DNA from: Pseudomonas guariconensis
GTDB lineage: Bacteria; Pseudomonadota; Gammaproteobacteria; Pseudomonadales; Pseudomonadaceae
Direction of reading: 5' to 3'
Assembly (NCBI RefSeq): GCF_900102675.1
Contig: NZ_FMYX01000004.1
Span: forward strand, 248,001 to 312,000
DNA length: 64,000 nucleotides
Notes under the pieces: generated by a model
What the model was told of the DNA's origin: nothing
The model's database searches: none
What the model saw: only the letters and a program-made list of their open reading frames with translations
Translations under genes and position numbers: made by a program
Shown here: positions 11,792-20,358 of the stretch, piece after piece
Layout of the letters: every line of letters starts with the position of its first letter
How positions within the stretch are numbered: the stretch's first letter is position 1

Positions 11792-11803
11792 TCTGGCTGT
11801 TCG

Positions 11804-11848
11804 CGGGTAAACCCGCTCCTGGAGGGGCCTGGGAGCGGGTTTACCGGC
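11804..11848. repeat. Paired REP palindrome between convergent genes
   Basis: CGGGTAAACCCGCTCC and its near-perfect inverse GGGAGCGGGTTTACCGG face each other around an 11-base loop. It occupies nearly all of the space between the LysR gene and hglS. Confidence 0.8.
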
Positions 11849-11855
11849 TAATGGC

Positions 11856-13241
11856 TTACAGCGACTTGAGGTTCAGCGCCTGGGCACAAGCCTCGAGTGA
11901 GCGCTGCTCGCTCTGGGCATACAGCGCCAGTTCATCCTGTACCTTCATCTGCAGTGCCGCTTCGAATGCCTCGCGGTTGGCGTTGCTGCCGTACTCGGCC
12001 TGGGCATCGTCGCCCAGGTTGGACTGGAAGATCCCGGCGGCGCTGACCGGCAGGAAGTCTTCGTACACCAGCGCCTCGAAATGCACGTGGCCGGCATCGA
12101 TCAGGCCTTGCAGGGTGGTCGGACGACCTTGCTGGTCGCGGGCGGCCAAGCCTTTTTCGGTGGCAAAGTAGCGGAAGTACGCCAGCCCCTGTTCGCGCAT
12201 CTGCACCAGGTCGTCCGGGAATTCGGCGAACTGCGCCTTGAGCAGCGCCATGTAGCGTTCGGCGTTGGCTTCGGCCGGTGCGCCGCCCAGGGCCTCGCGG
12301 GTGGCGTTGAGCAAGCGGTCATAGAGCTGGCGACCCTTGGGGGTCAGCGCCGCACCGCGTTGTTCGATCTCGCCGAAACGCGCGGTGTGGCTGCCTTGTG
12401 CATCGCTGAACGCGACCTTTTCCTGCAGCGCCTTGAAGCTGGTCTGACGCAGCAAGATCGGGTGTCGGCGGGTGGGCGGGCCTTCGACCACAGCCTTGGG
12501 CGGAATGCCTTTGGCTGGCATGCCCAGCTGGATGGCGTCGATGTCCAGGGTACGTGGGGTCAGGTGGTTGATGTGCGGGCCCTTGAAGGCCACGACATCG
12601 GCGATCAGGCGATGCTGGTCGTGCAATTGCTGGTACTGCTCGGCCGTGACAGTGGCGTCCTGGTGCCAGCGGAAGGTGTGCAGCGCTTCCTGCACGAACG
12701 TATCGGCATCGCTGGCGCTCAGGCCGCCGTCGCGCTCGCACTGGGCGATCAGCTCCAGCACCCGCGGGGTGAAGATCTTGCGCTTGGCCAGGATGCCCTG
12801 GGCCAGTTCGCGCAGCTGCGGGTTGTCGATCAGTTCCAGGCGCAGCAGCGAGGTGAACACGCGGAACGGGCTGATGTGCAGGGACTGCTCGTGTACCGCG
12901 CGAAACGCGGTGGAATGCACAGGCACGCCGGCGCTGCTCAGGTCGTAGTAGCCGACCGGCTCCATGCCCATGACCGCGAACAGGCGGGCGATGGTCGCGA
13001 GCTCCTCGGCGGTACCGACGCGGATGGCGCCGTGGCGCTCTTGATCGAGGCGCTCGATTTCACCGGTCCAGCGCAGGGCTTCGGCGATCTTGGGCTGCTG
13101 GGTCATGACCTGCTGGTTGATTTCGCTCACCAGCTCCAGCAGCGTGCCGTACAGAGGCACTTCCTGTTTGTACATGAGGGACATTGCGGCAGAGAACTGC
13201 GCGCGGATGCTGTCGGGGCTGACGAAATCGTGGGCGGGCAT
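11856..13241 (-). CDS. hglS: 2-oxoadipate dioxygenase/decarboxylase HglS (DUF1338)
   Basis: A 461-residue DUF1338/YdcJ-family non-haem Fe(II) enzyme. In P. putida the homologue converts 2-oxoadipate, O2 and water to D-2-hydroxyglutarate, the last special step of D-lysine catabolism. The published iron ligands H70 and H226 and the substrate-binding R74 fall here exactly on H70 (ERH-GAIR), R74 and H226 (GPHINH); the acidic ligand is a Glu in the FGEIEQRG motif near residues 291-293. The ribosome site is AGGAA, nine bases before the ATG. Its neighbours, the LysR gene and amaB/amaA, supply the upstream steps. It is transcribed away from amaB, so coordination needs a shared regulator. Confidence 0.92.
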   Translation of the reverse strand: MPAHDFVSPDSIRAQFSAAMSLMYKQEVPLYGTLLELVSEINQQVMTQQPKIAEALRWTGEIERLDQERHGAIRVGTAEELATIARLFAVMGMEPVGYYDLSSAGVPVHSTAFRAVHEQSLHISPFRVFTSLLRLELIDNPQLRELAQGILAKRKIFTPRVLELIAQCERDGGLSASDADTFVQEALHTFRWHQDATVTAEQYQQLHDQHRLIADVVAFKGPHINHLTPRTLDIDAIQLGMPAKGIPPKAVVEGPPTRRHPILLRQTSFKALQEKVAFSDAQGSHTARFGEIEQRGAALTPKGRQLYDRLLNATREALGGAPAEANAERYMALLKAQFAEFPDDLVQMREQGLAYFRYFATEKGLAARDQQGRPTTLQGLIDAGHVHFEALVYEDFLPVSAAGIFQSNLGDDAQAEYGSNANREAFEAALQMKVQDELALYAQSEQRSLEACAQALNLKSL

Positions 13242-13360
13242 CGCTAGCTTCCTGGGGGTGAGTGAGTACCCTTACATGAAAGCTGGGAATGCACTTTCCC
13301 CACAAGCGAAAAAAAGTGCAGGTGTCATTCCTTTTTGGATCGACCTTCTGGTCCCACCTA

Positions 13361-14251
13361 TCAGCCTTGCAGCTGGTCTTTGATCCACTCCACCAACGCC
13401 CGCACCTTCGGCACCTCCGCGGCATGTTCGGCGAACGCCAGGTAATGCGCGCCGTTGCTCTTCATCGCATGGTTCCAGGCCATCACCAGGCTGCCCTCGG
13501 CCAGTTCCTTGGCCACCAGGTAGCGGGGCACCAGCGCCACGCCGCAACCGGCTTGTGCCGCGCTCAGCGCCATATAGAAGGTGTCGAAGCGTGGCCCGTG
13601 GTAGCTGTTGTCGGTATGCAGCCCTTGCTCCAGGAACCACTCGTGCCAGGCCTCCGGGCGCGAGGTGCTTTGCAACAACACAAGCTGCGCCACCGCACTG
13701 GCGTCCTTGAGCTCACGGCCTTGCAACAGCTCCGGCGCGCACACCGGCACCACCTCTTCGCCGAACAGCTCCACGCAGGTGGCGCCTGGCCAGGTGCCCT
13801 GGCCATAGAAGAACACTGCATCCGCCGAGCCCTGAAGCAGGGCGAAAGGCTCCATTTCGTTGCGGATGTCCAAATGAATGTTCGGGTAGCGCTTGCCGAA
13901 GCCCTTGAGGTGCGGAATCAACCAGCGCACGCCAAAGCTTGGTTGGGTGGCTACCTTCAATACTTCGGTCTGCTCGCCATAGGTCAGGACGTAGCGGCTG
14001 GACATGTCCACCTGGGTGAGAATCTTGTTGACTTCGGCCAGGTACAGCGAGCCGGCTGGTGTGAGTTGCAAACGTCGGCGGATACGCAGGAACAGATGAT
14101 GCCGGAGCATCTCTTCGAGCTGCGCGACCTGCTTGCTGACCGCACTCTGGGTCAGGTGCAGCTCTTCGGCCGCGCGGGTGAAGCTCAAGTGGCGAGCAGC
14201 AGCCTCGAAGCACTGCAAGGCGGTCATCGAGGGTACCAGGCGTTTGGACAT
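13361..14251 (-). CDS. LysR family regulator, probably of the pipecolate/lysine genes
   Basis: A 296-residue LTTR: N-terminal winged helix (about residues 8-66, MTALQCFEAAARHLSFTR...) of the GcvA type and a substrate-binding domain from about residue 95, with KVATQPSFGVRWLIPHL. It is divergent from amaB with a 136-base spacer that holds a clear T-N11-A type inverted repeat, and is 119 bases upstream of hglS on the same strand, so a LysR-hglS transcript is possible. The context makes a lysine-catabolism ligand (for example pipecolate or 2-aminoadipate) the best guess. The ribosome site is weak (AGAGA). Confidence 0.87.
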   Translation of the reverse strand: MSKRLVPSMTALQCFEAAARHLSFTRAAEELHLTQSAVSKQVAQLEEMLRHHLFLRIRRRLQLTPAGSLYLAEVNKILTQVDMSSRYVLTYGEQTEVLKVATQPSFGVRWLIPHLKGFGKRYPNIHLDIRNEMEPFALLQGSADAVFFYGQGTWPGATCVELFGEEVVPVCAPELLQGRELKDASAVAQLVLLQSTSRPEAWHEWFLEQGLHTDNSYHGPRFDTFYMALSAAQAGCGVALVPRYLVAKELAEGSLVMAWNHAMKSNGAHYLAFAEHAAEVPKVRALVEWIKDQLQG

Positions 14252-14272
14252 AGCGGTCTCTACGGCAGGAGG

Positions 14273-14293
14273 ATCATTACCTGACGGAATGAT
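14273..14293. promoter_or_regulatory. LysR-type operator candidate upstream of amaB
   Basis: ATCATT and AATGAT form a perfect inverted repeat separated by nine bases, containing the LTTR signature T-N11-A. It sits 22 bases before the LysR start codon and about 95 before amaB, as expected for an autoregulated divergent pair. Confidence 0.45.
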
Positions 14294-14387
14294 ATGCGGA
14301 ATAAAGGTCGTTTGTTACGCTAGTGTCATCGGATTAATACTGATCCACATCAGGTTTTCAACCCTTCACCCCCTGTAGGAGAAGCAC

Positions 14388-15878
14388 ATGGTCGCTGGAT
14401 TGCTCGAGCGCCTTGGCGTTGCCGCCGAGGCTTACACCCAGGGTGACTACCCTGTTCACACCCCGATCGACGGTAGCCAGATCGCCTCGGTGAAACTGCT
14501 CGGCAAAGCCGAGACCACTGCCCGCATCGACCAGGCCCACAAAGCTTTCGAAGCCTGGCGCAGCGTGCCGGCCCCGCGCCGTGGCGAGCTGGTGCGTCTG
14601 TTCGGTGAAGTGCTGCGTGCACACAAGGCCGAGCTGGGCGAACTGGTGTCCATCGAGGCCGGCAAGATCACCCAGGAAGGCCTGGGTGAAGTGCAGGAAA
14701 TGATCGATATCTGCGACTTCGCCGTTGGCCTGTCGCGTCAGCTGTACGGCCTGACTATCGCTTCCGAGCGTCCAGGCCACCACATGCGCGAGACCTGGCA
14801 CCCGCTGGGCGTGGTCGGCGTCATCAGCGCCTTCAACTTCCCCGTAGCGGTCTGGGCCTGGAACACCGCGCTGGCGCTGGTCTGCGGCAACGCCGTGGTG
14901 TGGAAACCGTCCGAGAAGACCCCGCTGACCGCCCTGGCCTGCCAGGCACTGTTCGAGAAGGCCCTGAAAGCCTTTGGCGATGCACCGGAAGGCCTGAGCC
15001 AGCTGGTGATCGGTGGTCGCGAAGCCGGCGAAGCCTTGGTGGATGATCCACGCGTACCGCTGGTCAGCGCCACCGGCAGCACCCGCATGGGCCGCGAAGT
15101 GGGCCCGCGTGTAGCCGCCCGATTTGGCCGCAGCATCCTCGAGCTGGGTGGCAACAACGCCATGATCCTGGCCCCGAGCGCCGATCTCGACCTGGCCGTG
15201 CGCGGCATCCTGTTCGCCGCGGTCGGTACTGCGGGCCAGCGCTGCACCACCCTGCGTCGCCTGATCGTGCACCGCTCCATCAAGGACGAAGTGGTTGCCC
15301 GCGTCAAAGCCGCCTACGGCAAGGTGCGCATCGGTGACCCACGCAAGGACAACCTGGTCGGCCCGCTGATCGACAAGCCATCCTTCGACGCCATGCAAGG
15401 CGCGCTGGCCAAGGCCCGCGACGAAGGTGGCCAGGTGTTCGGCGGCGAGCGCCAGCTGGCCAGCGAATACCCCAACGCCTACTACGTTTCGCCGGCCATC
15501 GTCGAGATGCCGGGCCAGAGCGAGGTGGTGCGCCACGAGACCTTCGCCCCGATCCTCTATGTGCTGGCCTATGACGACTTCGAAGAGGCCCTGCGCCTGA
15601 ATAACGAAGTACCGCAAGGCTTGTCGTCGTGCATCTTCACCACCGACCTGCGTGAGGCCGAGCGCTTCCAGAGCGCCTCGGGCAGCGACTGCGGTATCGC
15701 CAACGTCAACATCGGCACCAGCGGCGCGGAAATCGGCGGCGCGTTCGGTGGCGAGAAGGAAACCGGCGGTGGTCGTGAGTCCGGTTCCGATGCCTGGAAA
15801 GGCTACATGCGTCGTCAGACCAACACCGTGAACTACTCGCGCGAGCTGCCGCTGGCGCAGGGGATCGTGTTCGACTGA
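14388..15878 (+). CDS. amaB: L-piperidine-6-carboxylate (2-aminoadipate semialdehyde) dehydrogenase AmaB
   Basis: A 496-residue NAD(P)-dependent aldehyde dehydrogenase of the ALDH7 (antiquitin) type. Seen are the cofactor loop WKPSEKTPL, the general base E252 in LELGGNNA and the nucleophile C286 in GTAGQRCTTLRR; GTAGQRCTT and the GGGRESGSDAWKGYMRRQTNT ending region are characteristic of ALDH7. It oxidises the semialdehyde in equilibrium with 1-piperideine-6-carboxylate to L-2-aminoadipate. AGGAG lies nine bases before the ATG. amaA follows on the same strand, and a LysR gene is divergent upstream. This is the P. putida ama arrangement; the order of genes plus the family makes the call strong. 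Confidence 0.92.
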   Translation: MVAGLLERLGVAAEAYTQGDYPVHTPIDGSQIASVKLLGKAETTARIDQAHKAFEAWRSVPAPRRGELVRLFGEVLRAHKAELGELVSIEAGKITQEGLGEVQEMIDICDFAVGLSRQLYGLTIASERPGHHMRETWHPLGVVGVISAFNFPVAVWAWNTALALVCGNAVVWKPSEKTPLTALACQALFEKALKAFGDAPEGLSQLVIGGREAGEALVDDPRVPLVSATGSTRMGREVGPRVAARFGRSILELGGNNAMILAPSADLDLAVRGILFAAVGTAGQRCTTLRRLIVHRSIKDEVVARVKAAYGKVRIGDPRKDNLVGPLIDKPSFDAMQGALAKARDEGGQVFGGERQLASEYPNAYYVSPAIVEMPGQSEVVRHETFAPILYVLAYDDFEEALRLNNEVPQGLSSCIFTTDLREAERFQSASGSDCGIANVNIGTSGAEIGGAFGGEKETGGGRESGSDAWKGYMRRQTNTVNYSRELPLAQGIVFD

Positions 15879-15907
15879 TGATCGCAGGCCGGGGGCCTTG
15901 CCCCCGG

Positions 15908-16006
15908 TTCGCGGGTGGACCCGCTCCCACAGGTACAACAGGGTTTTTGACCTGTGATGTAGCTGTGGGAGCGGGTCCAGCCGCGAAAGGGCCGCGCAGC
16001 GGCCCC
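15908..16006. repeat. Inverted REP pair plus GC hairpin inside the amaB-amaA spacer
   Basis: CGCGGGTGGACCCGCTCCCACAG-type arms at 15910-15932 and 15963-15985 face each other across about 30 bases. A further perfect hairpin, GGGCCGC-GCA-GCGGCCC, follows at 15989-16005. The spacer separates two cotranscribed genes rather than convergent ones, so the structure may set the amaA:amaB mRNA ratio. Confidence 0.8.
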
Positions 16007-16035
16007 AACAAGAACAACACTGCTGGAGCCGGGCC

Positions 16036-17322
16036 ATGTCCGAATTGCGTCAAGAATGTCTGTGGGAGTTCGTCACCAAGCCGACCGTCGCCGCCCAGGC
16101 GCTGGCGGGTGAGCACAAGGCCGATGTCTGTGTGATCGGCGGCGGCATCACCGGGCTGTCCGCAGCGATCCACCTGCTCGAACAGGGTAAGTCGGTGATC
16201 CTGCTGGAGGCCTGGAAGATCGGCCATGGTGGCTCTGGACGCAACGTCGGTCTGGTCAATGCCGGCACTTGGATCCGTCCCGACGATGTCGAGGCGACCC
16301 TCGGCCTGGAGCAGGGCAGCCGCCTGAACAAAGTGCTCGGCGCAGCGCCTGCCGAAGTGTTCGCGATGATCGAGCGCCTCGGCATCGACTGCCAGGCCCA
16401 GCACAAAGGCACCCTGCACATGGCACACAACGCCACTGGCATTGCCGACCTCGAGGCGCGTCACGCCCAGTGGAGTCGTCGCGGCGCGGATGTCGAGCTG
16501 CTGACCGGGGCCCGCTGCCAGGAATACTGCGGCACCGACAAGATTTCCGCCGCGCTGCTCGACCGCCGCGCCGGCACCATCAACCCAATGGCCTACACCC
16601 AGGGCTTGGCTGCCGCCGTGGCACGCCTGGGCGGACGGGTATTCCAGCAATCTTCGGTCGAAGGCCTTGAGCGCGACGGCGATGGCTGGCGAGTGAACAC
16701 CGCTCGCGGCTCGGTGCGCGCCGACAAGGTGGTGATCTCCACCGGTGCCTACACCGAAGGCGAGTGGAGCAACCTGCAGAAGCACTTCTTCCGTGGCTAC
16801 TACTACCAGGTGGCTTCCAAGCCGCTGCAGGGCGCCGCGGCCGACAAGGTCCTGCCTCATGGCCAGGGCTCCTGGGACACCCGCACCGTGCTCAGCAGCA
16901 TTCGCCGCGACGACCAAGGCCGTCTGCTGCTCGGCAGCCTCGGCCGAGTGGACAACAAGCCGGCTTGGTTCGTGCGCAGCTGGGCAGACCGCATCCAGAG
17001 CCATTACTACCCGGAGCTGGGCAAGGTCGAGTGGGAGATGCACTGGACCGGTTGCATCGACTTCACGCCGGATCACTTGATGCGCCTGTTCGAGCCGGCC
17101 CCTGGGCTGGTGGCGGTGACTGGCTACAACGGCCGGGGCAACACGACCGGGACGGTGATTGGCCGTGCGTTCGCCGAGTTCCTGCTCAAGGATGACCCGA
17201 ACAGCCTGCCGATCCCGTTCTCGCCAATGAAGCCGGTCAGCGCGCCTTCGCTGCGCACGGCCTTCTATGAGTCGGGCTTCTCGCTGTATCACGCGGGGCA
17301 ATGCCTGCGGGTGGTGCTCTGA
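16036..17322 (+). CDS. amaA: L-pipecolate oxidase AmaA (FAD-dependent, DAO family)
   Basis: A 428-residue FAD-dependent oxidoreductase of the glycine/D-amino-acid oxidase family. The Rossmann motif VIGGGITGLSAAIHLLEQG is at about residues 33-51 and ends in a Glu (LLEA) that binds the FAD ribose. The C-terminal TGYNGRGNTTGTVIGRAFAE is the late flavin loop. In P. putida AmaA is a membrane-associated oxidase of L-pipecolate to 1-piperideine-6-carboxylate, the substrate of AmaB upstream. The ATG is preceded by a modest GGAG at 16024-16027. It follows amaB after 157 bases filled with REP elements. Without the context it would be just a DAO-family oxidase. Confidence 0.9.
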   Translation: MSELRQECLWEFVTKPTVAAQALAGEHKADVCVIGGGITGLSAAIHLLEQGKSVILLEAWKIGHGGSGRNVGLVNAGTWIRPDDVEATLGLEQGSRLNKVLGAAPAEVFAMIERLGIDCQAQHKGTLHMAHNATGIADLEARHAQWSRRGADVELLTGARCQEYCGTDKISAALLDRRAGTINPMAYTQGLAAAVARLGGRVFQQSSVEGLERDGDGWRVNTARGSVRADKVVISTGAYTEGEWSNLQKHFFRGYYYQVASKPLQGAAADKVLPHGQGSWDTRTVLSSIRRDDQGRLLLGSLGRVDNKPAWFVRSWADRIQSHYYPELGKVEWEMHWTGCIDFTPDHLMRLFEPAPGLVAVTGYNGRGNTTGTVIGRAFAEFLLKDDPNSLPIPFSPMKPVSAPSLRTAFYESGFSLYHAGQCLRVVL

Positions 17323-17336
17323 CCGCGTCGGCTTGT

Positions 17337-17400
17337 GCGCGGGCAAACCCGCTTCCACAGGGCAGCGCTGGCCTTGTAGGACTAGGTCTACCCGCGAAAG
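17337..17400. repeat. Degenerate REP pair between convergent genes
   Basis: CGCGGGCAAACCCGCTTCCACAGG and the degraded inverse arm CCTTGTAGGACTAGGTCTACCCGCG lie between amaA and the MscS-type gene, both of which end here. Confidence 0.7.
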
Positions 17401-17413
17401 GCGCCTGGACGCA

Positions 17414-18841
17414 TCACTTGTGCAGCCAGCTGAGGAAGCCGCCTTTCTTCACCACGGGCGGTTTCTGCATCAGCAAGGACTCCCGGTTCTGACGACGGAA
17501 ACGCTGCAGTTTGGTCAGAGCGGTCTGTACCTCGCCCCGCTGGGCCAGGCAGTTGCGCACCTGCTCCTTGTCGATGCGATAGAGCAGGCAGCCTGTCAGG
17601 GTCCGAAATTCGGCCAGCGACTCCTCCTCGTCGATCAGGCCTTCGATTCCCAGCACCTCGCCAGGCCCCATGCGCCCGGCTTCGATCAGGCGTTCGCCAT
17701 CGCGAATCGACGCCGACACCACGCCGCTGCCGATCACCAGCACATAGTCGGAGTGTTCCCCCACGCCCAGGATCACCTGGTCCGCCAGGTATTCCACCGC
17801 GGTCATGCGCTGGCTCAAGGCGTCGCGTTCATCGCTGGTCAAGGAGCGGAACACCCGCACGTCATCCAGCAGCTCGCGCTGGCGACTGCGTGGGGGCAGG
17901 GCGAGGTCCACGTTCCACATCACCCCGTTGGCCTCCAGATGACGATGGGCCAGGTCGAACAGTTGGTTGCGCACCTCGACCTTGCGCTCCATGGTCGCCA
18001 CGAACCCGCTGGCCTCGTACTCCACCGACTCTAGCGTTGAGGCTTTCACGGTCACCTTGGGCGGCGGTGTCGTGAGTAGCGCGCTGGTGCCCTGCAGGGC
18101 TTTTTCCAGCGCATCGAATACCCGCTTGGGGCGCACCTTGGCCGGCACCACCACGCTGATCGACACCCCATGCACGTCCGCCGGACGGCTGAAATTGAGC
18201 AGCTTGGCCTTGGCCACCACCGAGTTGGGCACCACCGCCAGGCTGCCATTGCCGGTGAGCAGGCGCGTGGCCCGCCAGTCGATGTCCAGCACCTTGCCCT
18301 CGGTACCGTCGATGGAGATCGCATCACCAATCTGATAAGGCCGCGTAGTGTTGAGCACGATGCCTGAGAACACGTCCGCCAAGGTGCTCTGCAATGCAAG
18401 GCCGATGACGATGGCCATGACGCCTGAGGTTGCCAGCAGACCCTTGACCGGCAGTTGCATCACGTAGGCCGCTGCCGCGATCACCGCTGCCACGAAGATC
18501 AGTGCCCCGAGCACGTCTTGCAATAACCGCCCGCCATGACCGCCCCGGGCGATCAGCACCAGGCCGAACACCACTGTCACGGTACGGGCAAAGAACAGCC
18601 ACCAGGCGATCTCCAGCGCGGTGGCCATCAGGTTGCGGGGCACGTCGTCCACCCAGGGCGCCGGTTGCAACGGGCTCATGCCCGCCGCCAACAGGACCCA
18701 GCTGAACAACAGGAAAATAACCAGCCGAGCGCCGATACGGCAGGCCCGGCGCTCGACCGGGATCAATTGCCATAACACCAGGTCGAGCAGCAGCAGGGCG
18801 GCGCCGAGCAACAGCGGGGAGGACTGAATGAACGCCAGCAT
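17414..18841 (-). CDS. MscS-like channel with C-terminal cyclic-nucleotide-binding domain
   Basis: A 475-residue inner-membrane protein. About five hydrophobic segments occupy residues 1-180; the last matches the MscS pore helix and is followed by the beta domain with GIVLNTTRPYQIGDAISIDGTEG-like sequence (about 185-210) and the MscS middle region up to about 310. Residues 350-460 form a cNMP-type domain (LSQRMTAVEYLADQVIL, GSGVVSASI, GEVLGIEGL). Its phosphate-binding cassette lacks the usual RxA/RTA arginine pattern, so nucleotide binding is uncertain. This is the bacterial CNG-channel architecture. The start at 18841 was chosen because upstream in-frame codons add a non-hydrophobic, Cys/Pro-rich extension. 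No neighbour suggests a specific role. Confidence 0.83.
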   Translation of the reverse strand: MLAFIQSSPLLLGAALLLLDLVLWQLIPVERRACRIGARLVIFLLFSWVLLAAGMSPLQPAPWVDDVPRNLMATALEIAWWLFFARTVTVVFGLVLIARGGHGGRLLQDVLGALIFVAAVIAAAAYVMQLPVKGLLATSGVMAIVIGLALQSTLADVFSGIVLNTTRPYQIGDAISIDGTEGKVLDIDWRATRLLTGNGSLAVVPNSVVAKAKLLNFSRPADVHGVSISVVVPAKVRPKRVFDALEKALQGTSALLTTPPPKVTVKASTLESVEYEASGFVATMERKVEVRNQLFDLAHRHLEANGVMWNVDLALPPRSRQRELLDDVRVFRSLTSDERDALSQRMTAVEYLADQVILGVGEHSDYVLVIGSGVVSASIRDGERLIEAGRMGPGEVLGIEGLIDEEESLAEFRTLTGCLLYRIDKEQVRNCLAQRGEVQTALTKLQRFRRQNRESLLMQKPPVVKKGGFLSWLHK

Positions 18842-19078
18842 GGAAGTCTCGCGACAGAGAAAGGCTGTGGGTAGTAAAGAGCAGGTTGGGCGGGCAGGCA
18901 ATGGAGCCGGGGCCGCACAGCGGCAAAAGGCTCGCAAAGGGTGTCGCTTCGATCATCGTTCCGAAAATAGAACGCTAGAGCCAGTTTTCGCTATCTAGTG
19001 CTTCAAAGGTGATGTTTTTAATCTGTGCCCATGCAGTCAAGGCAACACCCCAACTCACTCACTGAAGGAACACAGACC

Positions 19079-19708
19079 ATGAGCAAATTCACCTACAACC
19101 GCCTGGACAAGAACAACGCTGCCGTACTGCTGGTCGACCACCAGGCAGGCCTGCTCTCGCTGGTACGGGACATCGAGCCTGACCGCTTCAAGAACAACGT
19201 GCTGGCCCTGGCGGACCTGGCCAAGTACTTCAACCTGCCGACCATCCTCACCACCAGCTTCGAGCAAGGCCCCAACGGCCCGCTGGTACCGGAGCTCAAG
19301 GCGCAGTTCCCGGACGCCCCCTACATCGCGCGTCCAGGCCAGATCAACGCTTGGGACAACGAAGACTTCGTCAAGGCGGTGAAGGCCACCGGCAAGAAGC
19401 AACTGATCATCGCGGGTGTGGTGACCGAAGTGTGCGTGGCCTTCCCGGCGCTGTCGGCCTTGGAAGAAGAGTTCGAAGTGTTCGTGGTCACCGATGCCTC
19501 CGGGACCTTCAACGAGATGACCCGCGACACCGCCTGGCGCCGGATGGAAGCGGCCGGTGCGCAACTGATGACCTGGTTCGGCGTGGCCTGTGAGCTGCAC
19601 CGCGACTGGCGCAACGACATCGAGGGCCTGGGTACCCTGTTCTCCAACCACATCCCGGACTACCGCAACCTGATGACCAGCTACAGCACGCTGACTGCTG
19701 GCAAGTAA
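19079..19708 (+). CDS. Isochorismatase-family hydrolase (YcaC-like)
   Basis: A 209-residue cysteine hydrolase of the isochorismatase superfamily. D20 (LLVDHQ) and C119 (VVTEVCVAF, with the family's cis-peptide Val-Thr) are the catalytic Asp and nucleophile. The sequence pattern and length fit the YcaC subfamily of unknown substrate, seen in E. coli and P. aeruginosa as large oligomeric rings. GAAGGAA at 19064-19070 is the ribosome site. It heads a same-strand run with an ABM monooxygenase and an alpha/beta hydrolase, so it may take part in detoxifying small amides or quinone-like compounds, but this is inference from neighbours only. Confidence 0.85.
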   Translation: MSKFTYNRLDKNNAAVLLVDHQAGLLSLVRDIEPDRFKNNVLALADLAKYFNLPTILTTSFEQGPNGPLVPELKAQFPDAPYIARPGQINAWDNEDFVKAVKATGKKQLIIAGVVTEVCVAFPALSALEEEFEVFVVTDASGTFNEMTRDTAWRRMEAAGAQLMTWFGVACELHRDWRNDIEGLGTLFSNHIPDYRNLMTSYSTLTAGK

Positions 19709-19767
19709 CCCACTTCGCCAGGCGCCGGATCCCGGCGTCTGGCCTCATCTTGTCCAGGGGAAGGCCG

Positions 19768-20319
19768 ATGAACAACCGTACCGTGGTGACGCTGGTCATC
19801 CAGCACAAAGTGCGCACCGATGCGCTGGCGCGTTATGAAGCCTGGTTGCGGCACACCGTCAGCGTGGCCCGCCAGCAGCCGGGTCATCTGGATGTGAATG
19901 TGATCCGTCCTGACGACGATGGCCGTCAGTTCACCACCGTGGTGCGCTTCGCCGAGGCCGACCAGCTGCAGGCCTGGGTCGACTCTCCCGAGCGCCAGGC
20001 GCTGATCAACGAGGTGCTGCCGCTGCTGGAGGAGGGCGACCAGACCCAGGTCCATGACGATCCGGAGTTCTGGTTCACCCCGCCCACCACCGGTGCATCC
20101 CAACCGCCGCGCTGGAAGCAGGCGCTGCTGACTTACCTGGTGATTTGCCCCATGACCTTGGTCATCCCGCAACTGCTGTCGCCGCTTTTCGCGCGCTTTC
20201 CGCAGTTGGGCGGCGCGATCACCGGCAACTTGATCGTCAACCTGTTCGTCATCCTGCCCGTGGTGTTCTACATCATGCCGTGGGTAACCCGTCGCTGCGC
20301 CGACTGGCTGCGCGGCTGA
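19768..20319 (+). CDS. ABM-domain protein with C-terminal membrane hairpin
   Basis: A 183-residue protein. Residues 1-95 form an antibiotic-biosynthesis-monooxygenase (ABM) ferredoxin-like domain: an opening strand VTLVIQHKV, HVTV-like mid region LDVNVIRP and the ending strand region VVRFAEADQLQAWVDSPE. A linker (TPPTTGASQPP) leads to two hydrophobic segments (about 115-135 and 150-170) that should span the membrane, placing the ABM domain at the cytoplasmic face. This matches the COG3224 type of ABM proteins, whose reaction is not known. GGGGAAGG just before the ATG is the ribosome site. It lies 59 bases after the isochorismatase-like gene. Confidence 0.75.
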   Translation: MNNRTVVTLVIQHKVRTDALARYEAWLRHTVSVARQQPGHLDVNVIRPDDDGRQFTTVVRFAEADQLQAWVDSPERQALINEVLPLLEEGDQTQVHDDPEFWFTPPTTGASQPPRWKQALLTYLVICPMTLVIPQLLSPLFARFPQLGGAITGNLIVNLFVILPVVFYIMPWVTRRCADWLRG

Positions 20320-20358
20320 ACCACGCCTTTAGCTCGACACTTTCAAGGAGATACCGAT

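Noticed and set aside
14358..16037. Open frame of about 560 codons antisense to amaB
   Set aside because: It mirrors a gene with proven family motifs, has odd composition without any domain, and such antisense frames are common in GC-rich DNA. Similar frames opposite dadX (321-1508), amaA (15706-17358), the acetyl-CoA hydrolase gene (2908-4158) and hemC/algR (43813-45642) were rejected for the same reason.
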